Shown here piece by piece: positions 1 through 5,215 of a stretch of DNA of 5,215 nucleotides (position 1 is the stretch's first letter; each line of letters begins with the position of its first letter). The notes below the pieces were generated by a model. It ran no database searches. It was not told where the DNA came from and saw only the letters and a list, made by a program, of their open reading frames with translations. The translations under genes and the position numbers were made by a program. Origin of the DNA: Gammaproteobacteria bacterium (GTDB lineage Bacteria > Pseudomonadota > Gammaproteobacteria > Steroidobacterales > Steroidobacteraceae); NCBI GenBank assembly GCA_030830595.1, contig JAURMS010000103.1, positions 1-5,215 of the forward strand, written 5' to 3'.

Positions 1-799
1 GCCGGAAGGCGAGACCCTGCTCGACTTCACGCTGCATGACGCCCTGGCTGCAGGCGTCAACGAGTTCGTCTTCATCCTTCGCCGCGAACTGGAAGCCGAG
101 ACGCTGCGACGCTTCGCCCCCCGCCTGGCCGGACGCGCCGGGCTGCGCTGGGTCTGCCAGGAGGCAGGCGCATTGCCCGCGGGACTGGCTGTGCGCCAGC
201 GACCCTGGGGGACCGGCGCGGCCGTCCTGTCGGCACGGGATGCAGTGAACGGTCACTTCTGGGTACTCAATGCAGACGACTTCTACGGTCGCGAGACCTT
301 CTTGAGCATGGCAGCTGCACCGCAGGACACCTGGACCCTCGCCGGTTTCGAGCTGGGAAATACGCTTGCCGAGTCTGGCGGGGTATCGCGCGCGCAATGC
401 CTCCTGGACCGGGATGGCTTCCTGCAGGCCATCAGGGAATGCCGCGAGGTCCGCCGCGAAGGAGACGGCATCACCTGCAAAGATTGGCTTCCCGGCTGGC
501 CGGCGCTGGACGCATCGACACCGGTGTCCATGAACTTCTGGGGCTTCGACCAGCGGATCTTCGCCGCCCTCCAGGCCGGCTTTACGGCCTTCGCCGCCTC
601 GCAAGCAGCCGGGTCCGACGGTGAATTTAACCTGCCCGACGCCGTCGGGCTCGCCCTGCAACAAGGGTCGGCGCGGGTCAGGGTCGTCCCGGCGGCAGGC
701 CCCTGGATGGGATTGACCCATCCCGAGGATCTTGCCCAGGCAGCGCAGCACATCGCCGCCTTGCGCGAGCGCGGCGTTTACCCCGCAAGGCTGTGGTGA
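1..799 (+). CDS. Sugar-phosphate nucleotidyltransferase, 5'-truncated by the window edge
   Basis: The reading frame is open from base 2 to the TGA at 797-799, giving the last 265 residues; the N-terminus lies outside the window. By family, it should transfer a nucleotide from an NTP to a sugar 1-phosphate in the cytosol, releasing pyrophosphate. Visible landmarks, numbered within the fragment, are the GETLLDFTLHDALAAG helix (about 3-18), the nucleotide-contacting RPWGTGAAV (67-75), the metal-binding acidic motif NADDFYG (90-96), PVSMNFWGF (174-182) lining the sugar pocket, EFNLPDAV (208-215) and the tail WMGLTHPEDL..YPARLW (235-265). This combination matches the nucleotidyltransferase subgroup that I know next to NahK-like kinases in Bacteroidetes. 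The GxGTR..PK loop expected at the N-terminus would lie upstream. The stop is one base before the kinase start, so the two are almost certainly translated together. The fold is secure; the sugar and nucleotide (UTP, GTP or other) are not. Confidence 0.88.
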   Translation, partial: PEGETLLDFTLHDALAAGVNEFVFILRRELEAETLRRFAPRLAGRAGLRWVCQEAGALPAGLAVRQRPWGTGAAVLSARDAVNGHFWVLNADDFYGRETFLSMAAAPQDTWTLAGFELGNTLAESGGVSRAQCLLDRDGFLQAIRECREVRREGDGITCKDWLPGWPALDASTPVSMNFWGFDQRIFAALQAGFTAFAASQAAGSDGEFNLPDAVGLALQQGSARVRVVPAAGPWMGLTHPEDLAQAAQHIAALRERGVYPARLW

Positions 800-800
800 C

Positions 801-1910
801 ATGAACGTCAAGCTGGCGGACATCTTCTGTCGCTTTGCCGTCGGTGACTTGCCCTGCGCGGCAACCCTGCTGACCTCGGGTCACATCAACCAGACCTGGC
901 GGGTCGATACGACCTCCGGCGCGAGCTACGTCCTCCAGCGCCTGAGCCCGGTGGCCTTCCCCGACCCGGACTCGGTCATGGCCAACAAGCTGGCGGTGAC
1001 GCGACACCTCTCGACGCGGGCTGCCGCAGCCGATGCCGCGCGCCCCGTACCGCGCTTCCTGGCGCTGCGGGAGGGTGGCTTCCTGTTGCGGGACGAGGAC
1101 GGCGGGGCCTGGAACCTGATGCCCTTCATTGGACCTTCCCGCAGCTATCTCGCGGCGCCCGATGTCCACATCGCCCGGGAAGCCGGCCTGACGCTCGGCG
1201 AGTTCCTGAGCCACACCAGCGATCTCGATCCCACCCTGCTGAACGAAACCCTGCCGGGCTTTCACGACCTGGGTCGACGCCTCGGCGAGTTTGATGTCGC
1301 GCTCGCCTCGGCCGACGCCGGTCGGCGCAACGAGGCTGCGCAGGCCATCAGGGACGTTGGCGAGCTGCGCGAATCCATGCTGGTGATCGAGCGACTCAGG
1401 GTGGCAGGCGTCATTCCGCCGCGCGTGACCCATAACGACACCAAGTTACCCAACATGCTGTTTACACCGGAGGGCAAGGGACTCTGCATGATCGACCTCG
1501 ACACCGTCATGCCCGGCATCCTCCATTACGATTTCGGTGACGCCGTACGCATGCTCTGCAACACCGGCGCGGAAGATGAGCCCGATCCGGATCGCATCGG
1601 GATACGACTGGACTACTTCGAGGCCTTCATCGAGGGAATGTTCGGCAGCAGCCGCCTGGCGCCGCAGCCCGGAGAGACGACGGCGCTCGCCGACAGCCCG
1701 GCCGCGATGGCCTTCATCGTGGGCCTGCGCATGCTCACCGACTTCCTGGAGGGGGATCGCTACTTCACCACCGCCTACCCCGGCCACAACCTGGTGCGCG
1801 CCAGGGCGCAGCTGGCACTGGCTGGACGGTTTGCCGAGGCACGGGCCCGGCTGGAGGACGCCCTCGAATCCGCGCTTCAGTCGGCAGCGGACTCCGGCCG
1901 GACCGGCTGA
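801..1910 (+). CDS. NahK-like N-acetylhexosamine 1-kinase family (APH fold)
   Basis: This 369-residue protein belongs to the aminoglycoside-phosphotransferase-fold sugar kinases typified by Bifidobacterium NahK/LnpB (about 360 residues), which phosphorylate GlcNAc or GalNAc at C1 with ATP. Homologues are often mislabelled as mucin-desulfating sulfatase or aminoglycoside phosphotransferase. Visible motifs are the nucleotide loop SGHINQTWRV (26-35), YVLQRLSP (43-50), the catalytic loop THNDTKLPN (210-218, with D213 as presumed base and N218 as metal ligand), the DFG-equivalent MIDLD (230-234, D232/D234), YDFGDAVR (243-250) and the C-terminal LTDFLEGDRYF..HNLVRARAQ (312-338). All catalytic residues are present. 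The ATG at 801 is chosen because the family N-terminus begins here; an in-frame ATG at 732 would overlap the upstream gene by 68 bp and add 23 unlike residues. The ribosome site is weak (AAGG at 787-790), so coupling to the upstream gene is likely. The last 34 bp overlap the opposite-strand gene. Substrate is inferred. Confidence 0.88.
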   Translation: MNVKLADIFCRFAVGDLPCAATLLTSGHINQTWRVDTTSGASYVLQRLSPVAFPDPDSVMANKLAVTRHLSTRAAAADAARPVPRFLALREGGFLLRDEDGGAWNLMPFIGPSRSYLAAPDVHIAREAGLTLGEFLSHTSDLDPTLLNETLPGFHDLGRRLGEFDVALASADAGRRNEAAQAIRDVGELRESMLVIERLRVAGVIPPRVTHNDTKLPNMLFTPEGKGLCMIDLDTVMPGILHYDFGDAVRMLCNTGAEDEPDPDRIGIRLDYFEAFIEGMFGSSRLAPQPGETTALADSPAAMAFIVGLRMLTDFLEGDRYFTTAYPGHNLVRARAQLALAGRFAEARARLEDALESALQSAADSGRTG

Positions 1911-3214
1911 CCATCCACCAGCAGGCGGTCGTAGACCGCCTCGCGAAAGGCCTCGATGAACCCGCTGGCGGCAGGGGGAGGCGCCTCCACCTGGGTCATC
2001 ACCACACCCACGAAACCGCGGTCGGGATCGATCCAGAACTGGGTGCCCTCATAGCCCCCGCCGATCCACAGCCCGCCCTGGCCCTGACGACCATCGGGGA
2101 GCCTGCCGTTGTTCACCCAGAGGTTGTAGCCGTTGTAGCCCGCGGGGTTGTCGGTCAGGGTGTGGGGCGAGGTCATGTCGGTGATGGTGGCCTCCTCCAG
2201 CAGTCGATGCCCGTTGAGCGTGCCGCGGGCGAGGATCAGGCGCAGGAAGTCTGCATAGCCATCGGCCGTGGCGACCATCCCCTCGCCACCGAGGTTCAGG
2301 GGATACTCGCGGGAGTACATGGGGACACCGGCCCCGAACAGCTCGGGTTCCTCACCGTTGAACACCCTCAGCGTGCCACCGTCACCGGTCACCCGCGGCA
2401 GCAACTCGACTCCATCCGGGAGGCCATACTGCAGGCCCTCGATGGAGGCGGGCCCGGTCAGGCGCTCCTCCACCAGCGTCGCCAGGGGCTTGCCGGTTGC
2501 ACGTTCGGCCACCAGACCCAAGACGGTGGTACCGGTGCCGTAGAAATAGTCCTCTCCCGGCTGCTGGATGAGCGGCAGGCGGCTGAGTCGCAGGATGAGG
2601 TCGTCGCTGCTCGTGGCCTGGGTCAGGTCTTCCTCAAGGAACAGCTCGTCGAGGCACTTCACCCGCGTGATTCCGTAATAAAACCCGGCGCGATGATGAA
2701 TGAGGTCCGCGACCGTCATCCCGGGTCGGGCATCAACCAGTGGCAGGGGGCAGGTCTCGGCGGCCGCAGACTCAGCCGGACCCGACGGGCCGTAGAGGGT
2801 GCCTGCGACTTGAGCCAGGTTTTCCCCGGCGGGCCCAGTGGCCACCTTCAGGCTGGCGAATTCCGGGATGTAGCGAGCGACCGGATCGTCGAGGCGCAGG
2901 ACGCCGTCCTCGACCAGGTCCATCACCACGCTGATGGTGCCCAGCTTGCTCATCGACCAGATCCGGAACCAGGTCTGGCCATCCAGCGGGGGCCCCTCGA
3001 GCAAGGCCGGGTTCGCCGCCGAGTGTTCGTAGATCAGGTTGCCGGCCTGGTCTTCCAATCGCGCATACAGGAAGGGATAGGCGCCGCGCTCCACGTAGCC
3101 GGACAGGAAGCCATCCAGCCCCGGACGGTCGCGCAAGTCGTGGCGCGTGTCGGAACCGCCGCAACCCGCCAGCACCAGACAGCCTAGAAGCAGCCCACAT
3201 CCCTTGCCGCGCAT
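1877..3214 (-). CDS. Serine hydrolase lipoprotein, class C beta-lactamase/EstB-like family
   Basis: The 445-residue product has a lipoprotein signal, MRGKGCGLLLGCLVLAGC, with lipobox LAGC (15-18); Gly follows the Cys rather than Asp, which by the Lol rule favours the outer membrane. The mature part is a penicillin-binding-protein-fold serine hydrolase. FRIWSMSK carries the SxxK nucleophile (S87, K90), followed by the typical VEDGVLRLDDPVARYIPEF (101-119). Y225 in PGEDYFYGTGTTVLG fills the YxN/YSx position, and GGGYEGTQFWIDP..VVMTQ (385-408) is the third-motif strand. HHRAGFYYG (173-181) matches the family's usual HTSGL-YG segment. Family members are esterases, D-amino-acid peptidases or amidases far more often than true beta-lactamases, and no KTG is present, so I would not call it AmpC. 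The start at 3214 is set by a GGAG six bases upstream and by the signal peptide; longer starts at 3271 and 3244 would bury that signal. It is the last gene of the leftward group. The substrate is unknown. Confidence 0.9.
   Translation of the reverse strand: MRGKGCGLLLGCLVLAGCGGSDTRHDLRDRPGLDGFLSGYVERGAYPFLYARLEDQAGNLIYEHSAANPALLEGPPLDGQTWFRIWSMSKLGTISVVMDLVEDGVLRLDDPVARYIPEFASLKVATGPAGENLAQVAGTLYGPSGPAESAAAETCPLPLVDARPGMTVADLIHHRAGFYYGITRVKCLDELFLEEDLTQATSSDDLILRLSRLPLIQQPGEDYFYGTGTTVLGLVAERATGKPLATLVEERLTGPASIEGLQYGLPDGVELLPRVTGDGGTLRVFNGEEPELFGAGVPMYSREYPLNLGGEGMVATADGYADFLRLILARGTLNGHRLLEEATITDMTSPHTLTDNPAGYNGYNLWVNNGRLPDGRQGQGGLWIGGGYEGTQFWIDPDRGFVGVVMTQVEAPPPAASGFIEAFREAVYDRLLVDGQPVRPESAAD
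1923..1941. repeat. Perfect 8-bp GC-rich hairpin just past the kinase stop codon
   Basis: AGGCGGTC (1923-1930) and GACCGCCT (1934-1941) are perfect inverted arms around a 3-base loop GTA. The hairpin begins 12 bases after the kinase stop and lies inside the coding region of the opposite-strand serine hydrolase, encoding its EAVYDRL segment. No T-run follows on either strand, so it is not a canonical intrinsic terminator; it could stabilise the 3' end of the rightward mRNA or assist factor-dependent termination. It could also be a coding coincidence. Confidence 0.45.
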
Positions 3215-3220
3215 CACACA

Positions 3221-3224
3221 CTCC
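3221..3224 (-). promoter_or_regulatory. Ribosome binding site of the serine hydrolase gene
   Basis: GGAG on the minus strand lies six bases before the ATG at 3214. It decides this start over the in-frame ATGs at 3244 and 3271, which also lack a signal peptide directly behind them. Confidence 0.7.
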
Positions 3225-3228
3225 GCTG

Positions 3229-3244
3229 ATGAGGAAGGCCTCAT
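3229..3244. repeat. Inverted repeat upstream of the serine hydrolase start
   Basis: ATGAGG (3229-3234) and CCTCAT (3239-3244) are perfect inverted arms around a 4-base centre. The repeat sits between a candidate -10 box and the ribosome binding site, where an operator or a leader hairpin could act. No T-run follows on either strand, so it does not look like a terminator. Six-base arms can occur by chance. Confidence 0.4.
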
Positions 3245-3271
3245 TCTGCGGCCCGGCCGAGGCTGCGACAA
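3243..3271 (-). promoter_or_regulatory. Candidate sigma-70-type promoter for the serine hydrolase gene
   Basis: On the minus strand TTGTCG (3271-3266) and CAGAAT (3248-3243) each match four of six consensus bases of the -35 and -10 boxes and are separated by exactly 17 bases. Transcription would start near 3236, leaving a leader of about 22 bases before the ATG at 3214, which contains the GGAG site. The match is modest and the organism's consensus is unknown, so this is a candidate only. Confidence 0.3.
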
Positions 3272-3278
3272 CTGCGGC

Positions 3279-4730
3279 TCAGCGTGGCTTGCCCTTGGTG
3301 CGGACCTTGACCGTCACGTCCCTGAGCAAGGTCGAAGTGGCCCCGGCCTCATCGGTCACCTCCAGGGTGACCGGATAGGTTCCACTGACCGCAAACACGT
3401 GTCCGGTCACGGTGCCGGCCCCCGCCGTGCCGTCACCGAAATCCCAGGCCCAGTTGACCACCGGGCCCTCCGCATCGCTGCTGCCGCCACCGTCGAAGCT
3501 GCAATCGAGTTCGCTGCACTGAAAATCAAAGTCCGCCAGCGGCGGCTGGTTAGGCAGTGCTCCGCATTCACCCCAGGAAGAGACGGCGGTTCCGCCGGCC
3601 GCGAATCGGGCCGTCGCCCGCACACAGGCCGCCGGGCCAGCCAGCGCCAGAAATTCCAGCCCGACCGCATAGCGCCGCGCACCGTTCAGCCAGTAGTTGC
3701 CGGTCCTGACGTGCACCCCGTTGAACAGGCCCTCGGCAGGCGTGCCGGGAACCTGGGCGTCCAGGTGCAGATAAGGGCTGTAACTGGGGCCATGATCCTC
3801 GTGGTAGGGACACTCGCGCAGGCCGCCGGCCCCGAAGGAGTCCCACGGGACGGACGCGGAATCCTTGTGGCTGTACTGGAAGTTCCAGAGCTCCATGTTC
3901 CAGCGCGAGGGCAGCACCTGGTAACCCCTCGGGTCCGGGACATTGCCCGGCTGGACAATCTCGGCACCAGACAGGTCGAACAGGGCAAGTTCGACCGCCA
4001 CCAGGTCGTAGCGGCTGGACTCCACGGTGAGCGCCACCCTGGACGCATCGGCAGCCGAGAGGTCGACCGTCGTGAAGGAGATTGAGGTGTCCTCTACCAC
4101 CGGCCAGGCCAGCAGCCGCGCCGGGTGCACGGCATCACGCTGCCAGGCCGACAGCGGATCGTCTGCCGGCGCATCCCGGACTTCGAAATGCAGGTGCTCG
4201 AAGCCGCTGGCGCTGGCGCCGGTGTACCCTATGAGCTGGCCCTTCGTGACGCTGGTGCCCGGCGCCACCACCCAGCCGCTGACGTGCAGGTACAGGCTGA
4301 AGTAACAGCCGCCACCACCGCTGCAGGTGGTAAAACCGGGGCGATAGTGGCGCAGCTTGATGACCGGATCGGAGTAGGCGGCATCTTCTCCGGCAAGGTC
4401 CACCCGACCGTCGGCCACGGCGAAGATCGGTGTGCCGATCGGGGCAGCCAGGTCGATGCCACGGTGGAAGTCGTAGCGCCCCCCTTCCGAGGCCAACGGG
4501 CGCGGCCCAAAGGTGGAGTTGAAGGGCAGGTCCGCGTGCTCCGCCGTACCCCAACGACTGGCCGGACACCCCTGTTCCGGCTTCCAGCGCCGGGGTTTGT
4601 TGTCCATGATGCGCCCGCACAAGGGCCAGGCCGCGCTGGGATCCATGGCCTGCGCCGCTGCCGGCGTTTCGACACCAAGGATTCCTAACAGGCCAATCGC
4701 CACCCACACGAATCCTTTCTGGAACCTCAT
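3279..4730 (-). CDS. Secreted M23 (LytM/lysostaphin-type) metallopeptidase with C-terminal PKD domain
   Basis: This 483-residue protein begins with a Sec signal peptide (charged MRFQK, hydrophobic core about 7-20, cleavage probably after AAAQA near residue 28). An M23 domain (about 65-205) has every expected active-site residue: zinc ligands H89 and D93 in HRGID and H181 in HLHFEV, with catalytic H149 (YLHV) and H179. The family cuts peptide cross-links of peptidoglycan or other Gly-rich peptides in the periplasm or outside the cell. A loop TCSGGGGC (135-142) makes the domain about ten residues longer than LytM. Residues about 211-390 form a segment I cannot assign. A PKD domain follows (about 395-476), with its signature WDFGDG (429-434) and a C405/C410 pair. 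The start at 4730 is chosen for the strong purine-rich ribosome site just upstream and the signal peptide; the frame is open to 4898 but would overlap the SDR gene. It lies between the SDR and lipoprotein genes with gaps of 76 and 64 bp. The substrate is not shown. Confidence 0.92.
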   Translation of the reverse strand: MRFQKGFVWVAIGLLGILGVETPAAAQAMDPSAAWPLCGRIMDNKPRRWKPEQGCPASRWGTAEHADLPFNSTFGPRPLASEGGRYDFHRGIDLAAPIGTPIFAVADGRVDLAGEDAAYSDPVIKLRHYRPGFTTCSGGGGCYFSLYLHVSGWVVAPGTSVTKGQLIGYTGASASGFEHLHFEVRDAPADDPLSAWQRDAVHPARLLAWPVVEDTSISFTTVDLSAADASRVALTVESSRYDLVAVELALFDLSGAEIVQPGNVPDPRGYQVLPSRWNMELWNFQYSHKDSASVPWDSFGAGGLRECPYHEDHGPSYSPYLHLDAQVPGTPAEGLFNGVHVRTGNYWLNGARRYAVGLEFLALAGPAACVRATARFAAGGTAVSSWGECGALPNQPPLADFDFQCSELDCSFDGGGSSDAEGPVVNWAWDFGDGTAGAGTVTGHVFAVSGTYPVTLEVTDEAGATSTLLRDVTVKVRTKGKPR

Positions 4731-4735
4731 CGACG

Positions 4736-4746
4736 TCCTCCCTCCC
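4736..4746 (-). promoter_or_regulatory. Ribosome binding site of the M23 peptidase gene
   Basis: The minus strand reads GGGAGGGAGGA, ending five bases before the ATG at 4730. This strong purine tract supports the short start, immediately followed by a signal peptide, over the 56-codon upstream extension. Confidence 0.75.
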
Positions 4747-4754
4747 GCAACCCC

Positions 4755-4776
4755 GCACAGGCTGCCAGTGCACAGG
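4755..4776. repeat. Short direct repeat GCACAGG x2 upstream of the M23 gene
   Basis: GCACAGG occurs at 4755-4761 and again at 4770-4776, a 15-base period, inside the 76 bp gap between the SDR and M23 genes. It could be a paired regulator site, but two 7-base copies in GC-rich DNA may be chance. No convincing -35/-10 pair was seen in this gap. Confidence 0.3.
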
Positions 4777-4806
4777 TGGGCCGGCGTCCGTACTTTCCTC
4801 AGGCCG

Positions 4807-5215
4807 TCATGCGGCGGTGTAGCCTCCATCCACCGGGAAGACCCCGCCGGTGATCCAAGCCGACTCATCGCTGGCGAGAAATACCGCCAGATTGGCAATG
4901 TCCTCGGCGGTGCCGAGCCGCTTCAGCGGATAGCGGTTGGCGTTGGCGGCCAGTGCCTCCTCCAGCGGCATGCGGTTACGCAGATCCAGGCCGCCTCGTC
5001 TTTCGTAGGTTTCCTTGACCAGCGCGGTAGGCACCGTACCGGGACACACGGCATTGCAACGTATACCCAGGTGGGCGTACTCGATGGCGGCCTGACGGGT
5101 CAGAGAGATGATGCCGCCCTTGGCCGCGGCGTAGGCGGCGATCCCGCTGAAGCCTACCAGCGCCCCAATGGAGGCCTGATTGATGATGGAGCCACCGCCA
5201 GCGGCTTCCATCGCC
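4807..5215 (-). CDS. Short-chain dehydrogenase/reductase (SDR), N-terminus beyond the window
   Basis: Only about the last 135 residues are present; the frame stays open through the right edge, so the Met at 5211 is an internal residue and not the start. The family makes NAD(P)-dependent reductions or oxidations of hydroxyl/keto groups in the cytosol. Numbered from that Met, the fragment has the catalytic Ser in SIINQAS (S14), the YxxxK pair in YAAAK (Y27, K31), the post-catalytic IRCNAVCPGTVPTALV (50-65) that closes over the cofactor, the substrate-cap region (66-95), and the classical tail PLKRLGTAEDIANLAVFLASDES..ITGGVFPVDGGY (95-131). The spacing is that of classical FabG-like SDRs of about 250 residues. 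The TGxxxGIG cofactor motif and NNAG, which would indicate NAD or NADP preference, lie outside the window. Substrate cannot be told: sugar, polyol, hydroxy-acid and 3-oxoacyl dehydrogenases all share these motifs. It is the first visible gene of the leftward group. Confidence 0.92.
   Translation of the reverse strand, partial: AMEAAGGGSIINQASIGALVGFSGIAAYAAAKGGIISLTRQAAIEYAHLGIRCNAVCPGTVPTALVKETYERRGGLDLRNRMPLEEALAANANRYPLKRLGTAEDIANLAVFLASDESAWITGGVFPVDGGYTAA

Noticed and set aside
732..800. Upstream ATG extension of the kinase
   Set aside because: It would overlap the nucleotidyltransferase gene by 68 bp and add 23 residues without family similarity; the ATG at 801 fits the family N-terminus.
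678..1433. Leftward open frame of 251 codons
   Set aside because: Antisense to the kinase and the end of the nucleotidyltransferase, both of which have clear family motifs.
2162..3187. Long rightward open frame of 341 codons
   Set aside because: It is antisense to the serine hydrolase, whose SxxK motif, lipobox and length match a known family; the opposite frame is open because of GC-rich codon use, and its translation shows no recognisable motif.
3245..3278. Intrinsic terminator after the M23 gene
   Set aside because: Only short GC-rich palindromic fragments are present (for example around CGGCCGGGCCG) and no T-run follows, so no terminator is called.
3147..4085. Long rightward open frame of 312 codons
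   Set aside because: Antisense to the M23-PKD gene and running into the lipoprotein 5' end; its translation is Arg/Gly/Pro-rich without any domain signature.
4135..4773. Leftward open frame of 212 codons in another frame of the M23 region
   Set aside because: Same strand as the M23 gene but out of frame with it; the M23 frame carries all catalytic residues and a signal peptide, while this one is a compositional shadow.
4731..4898. N-terminal extension of the M23 protein to an ATG at 4898
   Set aside because: It would run into the SDR gene and bury the signal peptide; a strong ribosome site precedes 4730.
1..5215. CRISPR array, tRNA, insertion sequence, phage or toxin-antitoxin genes
   Set aside because: No regularly spaced repeats, cloverleaf-like segments, transposase motifs or terminal repeats were seen; coding sequence fills almost the whole window.

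Overview
The window is high-GC bacterial DNA, densely packed with genes and with strong G/C preference at third codon positions. Features that fit a Gram-negative, probably gammaproteobacterial chromosome are a lipoprotein without an Asp retention signal after the lipobox cysteine, a secreted M23 peptidase carrying a two-cysteine PKD domain, and Shine-Dalgarno-led starts. The genus cannot be named from this stretch alone.

Layout. Two genes read rightward and three read leftward, and the two groups converge. The rightward pair is a 5'-truncated sugar-phosphate nucleotidyltransferase (1-799) followed one base later by a NahK-like sugar 1-kinase (801-1910). The leftward genes, in order of transcription, are a short-chain dehydrogenase/reductase cut by the right edge (4807-5215), a secreted M23 metallopeptidase with a C-terminal PKD domain (3279-4730), and a serine hydrolase lipoprotein of the beta-lactamase/EstB class (1877-3214). 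The kinase and the lipoprotein gene overlap tail to tail by 34 bp. Every other gap is under 80 bp, so no long non-coding stretch exists. No tRNA, rRNA, CRISPR array or insertion sequence was seen.

How the genes may work together. The kinase and the nucleotidyltransferase make a coherent cytosolic route: an anomeric kinase turns a free sugar (N-acetylhexosamine in the characterised relatives) into the sugar 1-phosphate, and the nucleotidyltransferase turns that into an NDP-sugar. The exact sugar and nucleotide are not determined by the sequence. The leftward genes are two envelope or exported hydrolases and an oxidoreductase. Their gaps of 76 and 64 bp would allow co-transcription, but a candidate promoter in the 64 bp gap suggests the lipoprotein gene may also be expressed on its own. 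No functional link between the two convergent groups is evident.

No clearly new biological system is visible. The items most worth following are the kinase/nucleotidyltransferase pair, the unassigned domain of about 180 residues between the M23 and PKD domains, and the hairpin inside coding sequence at the convergent junction.
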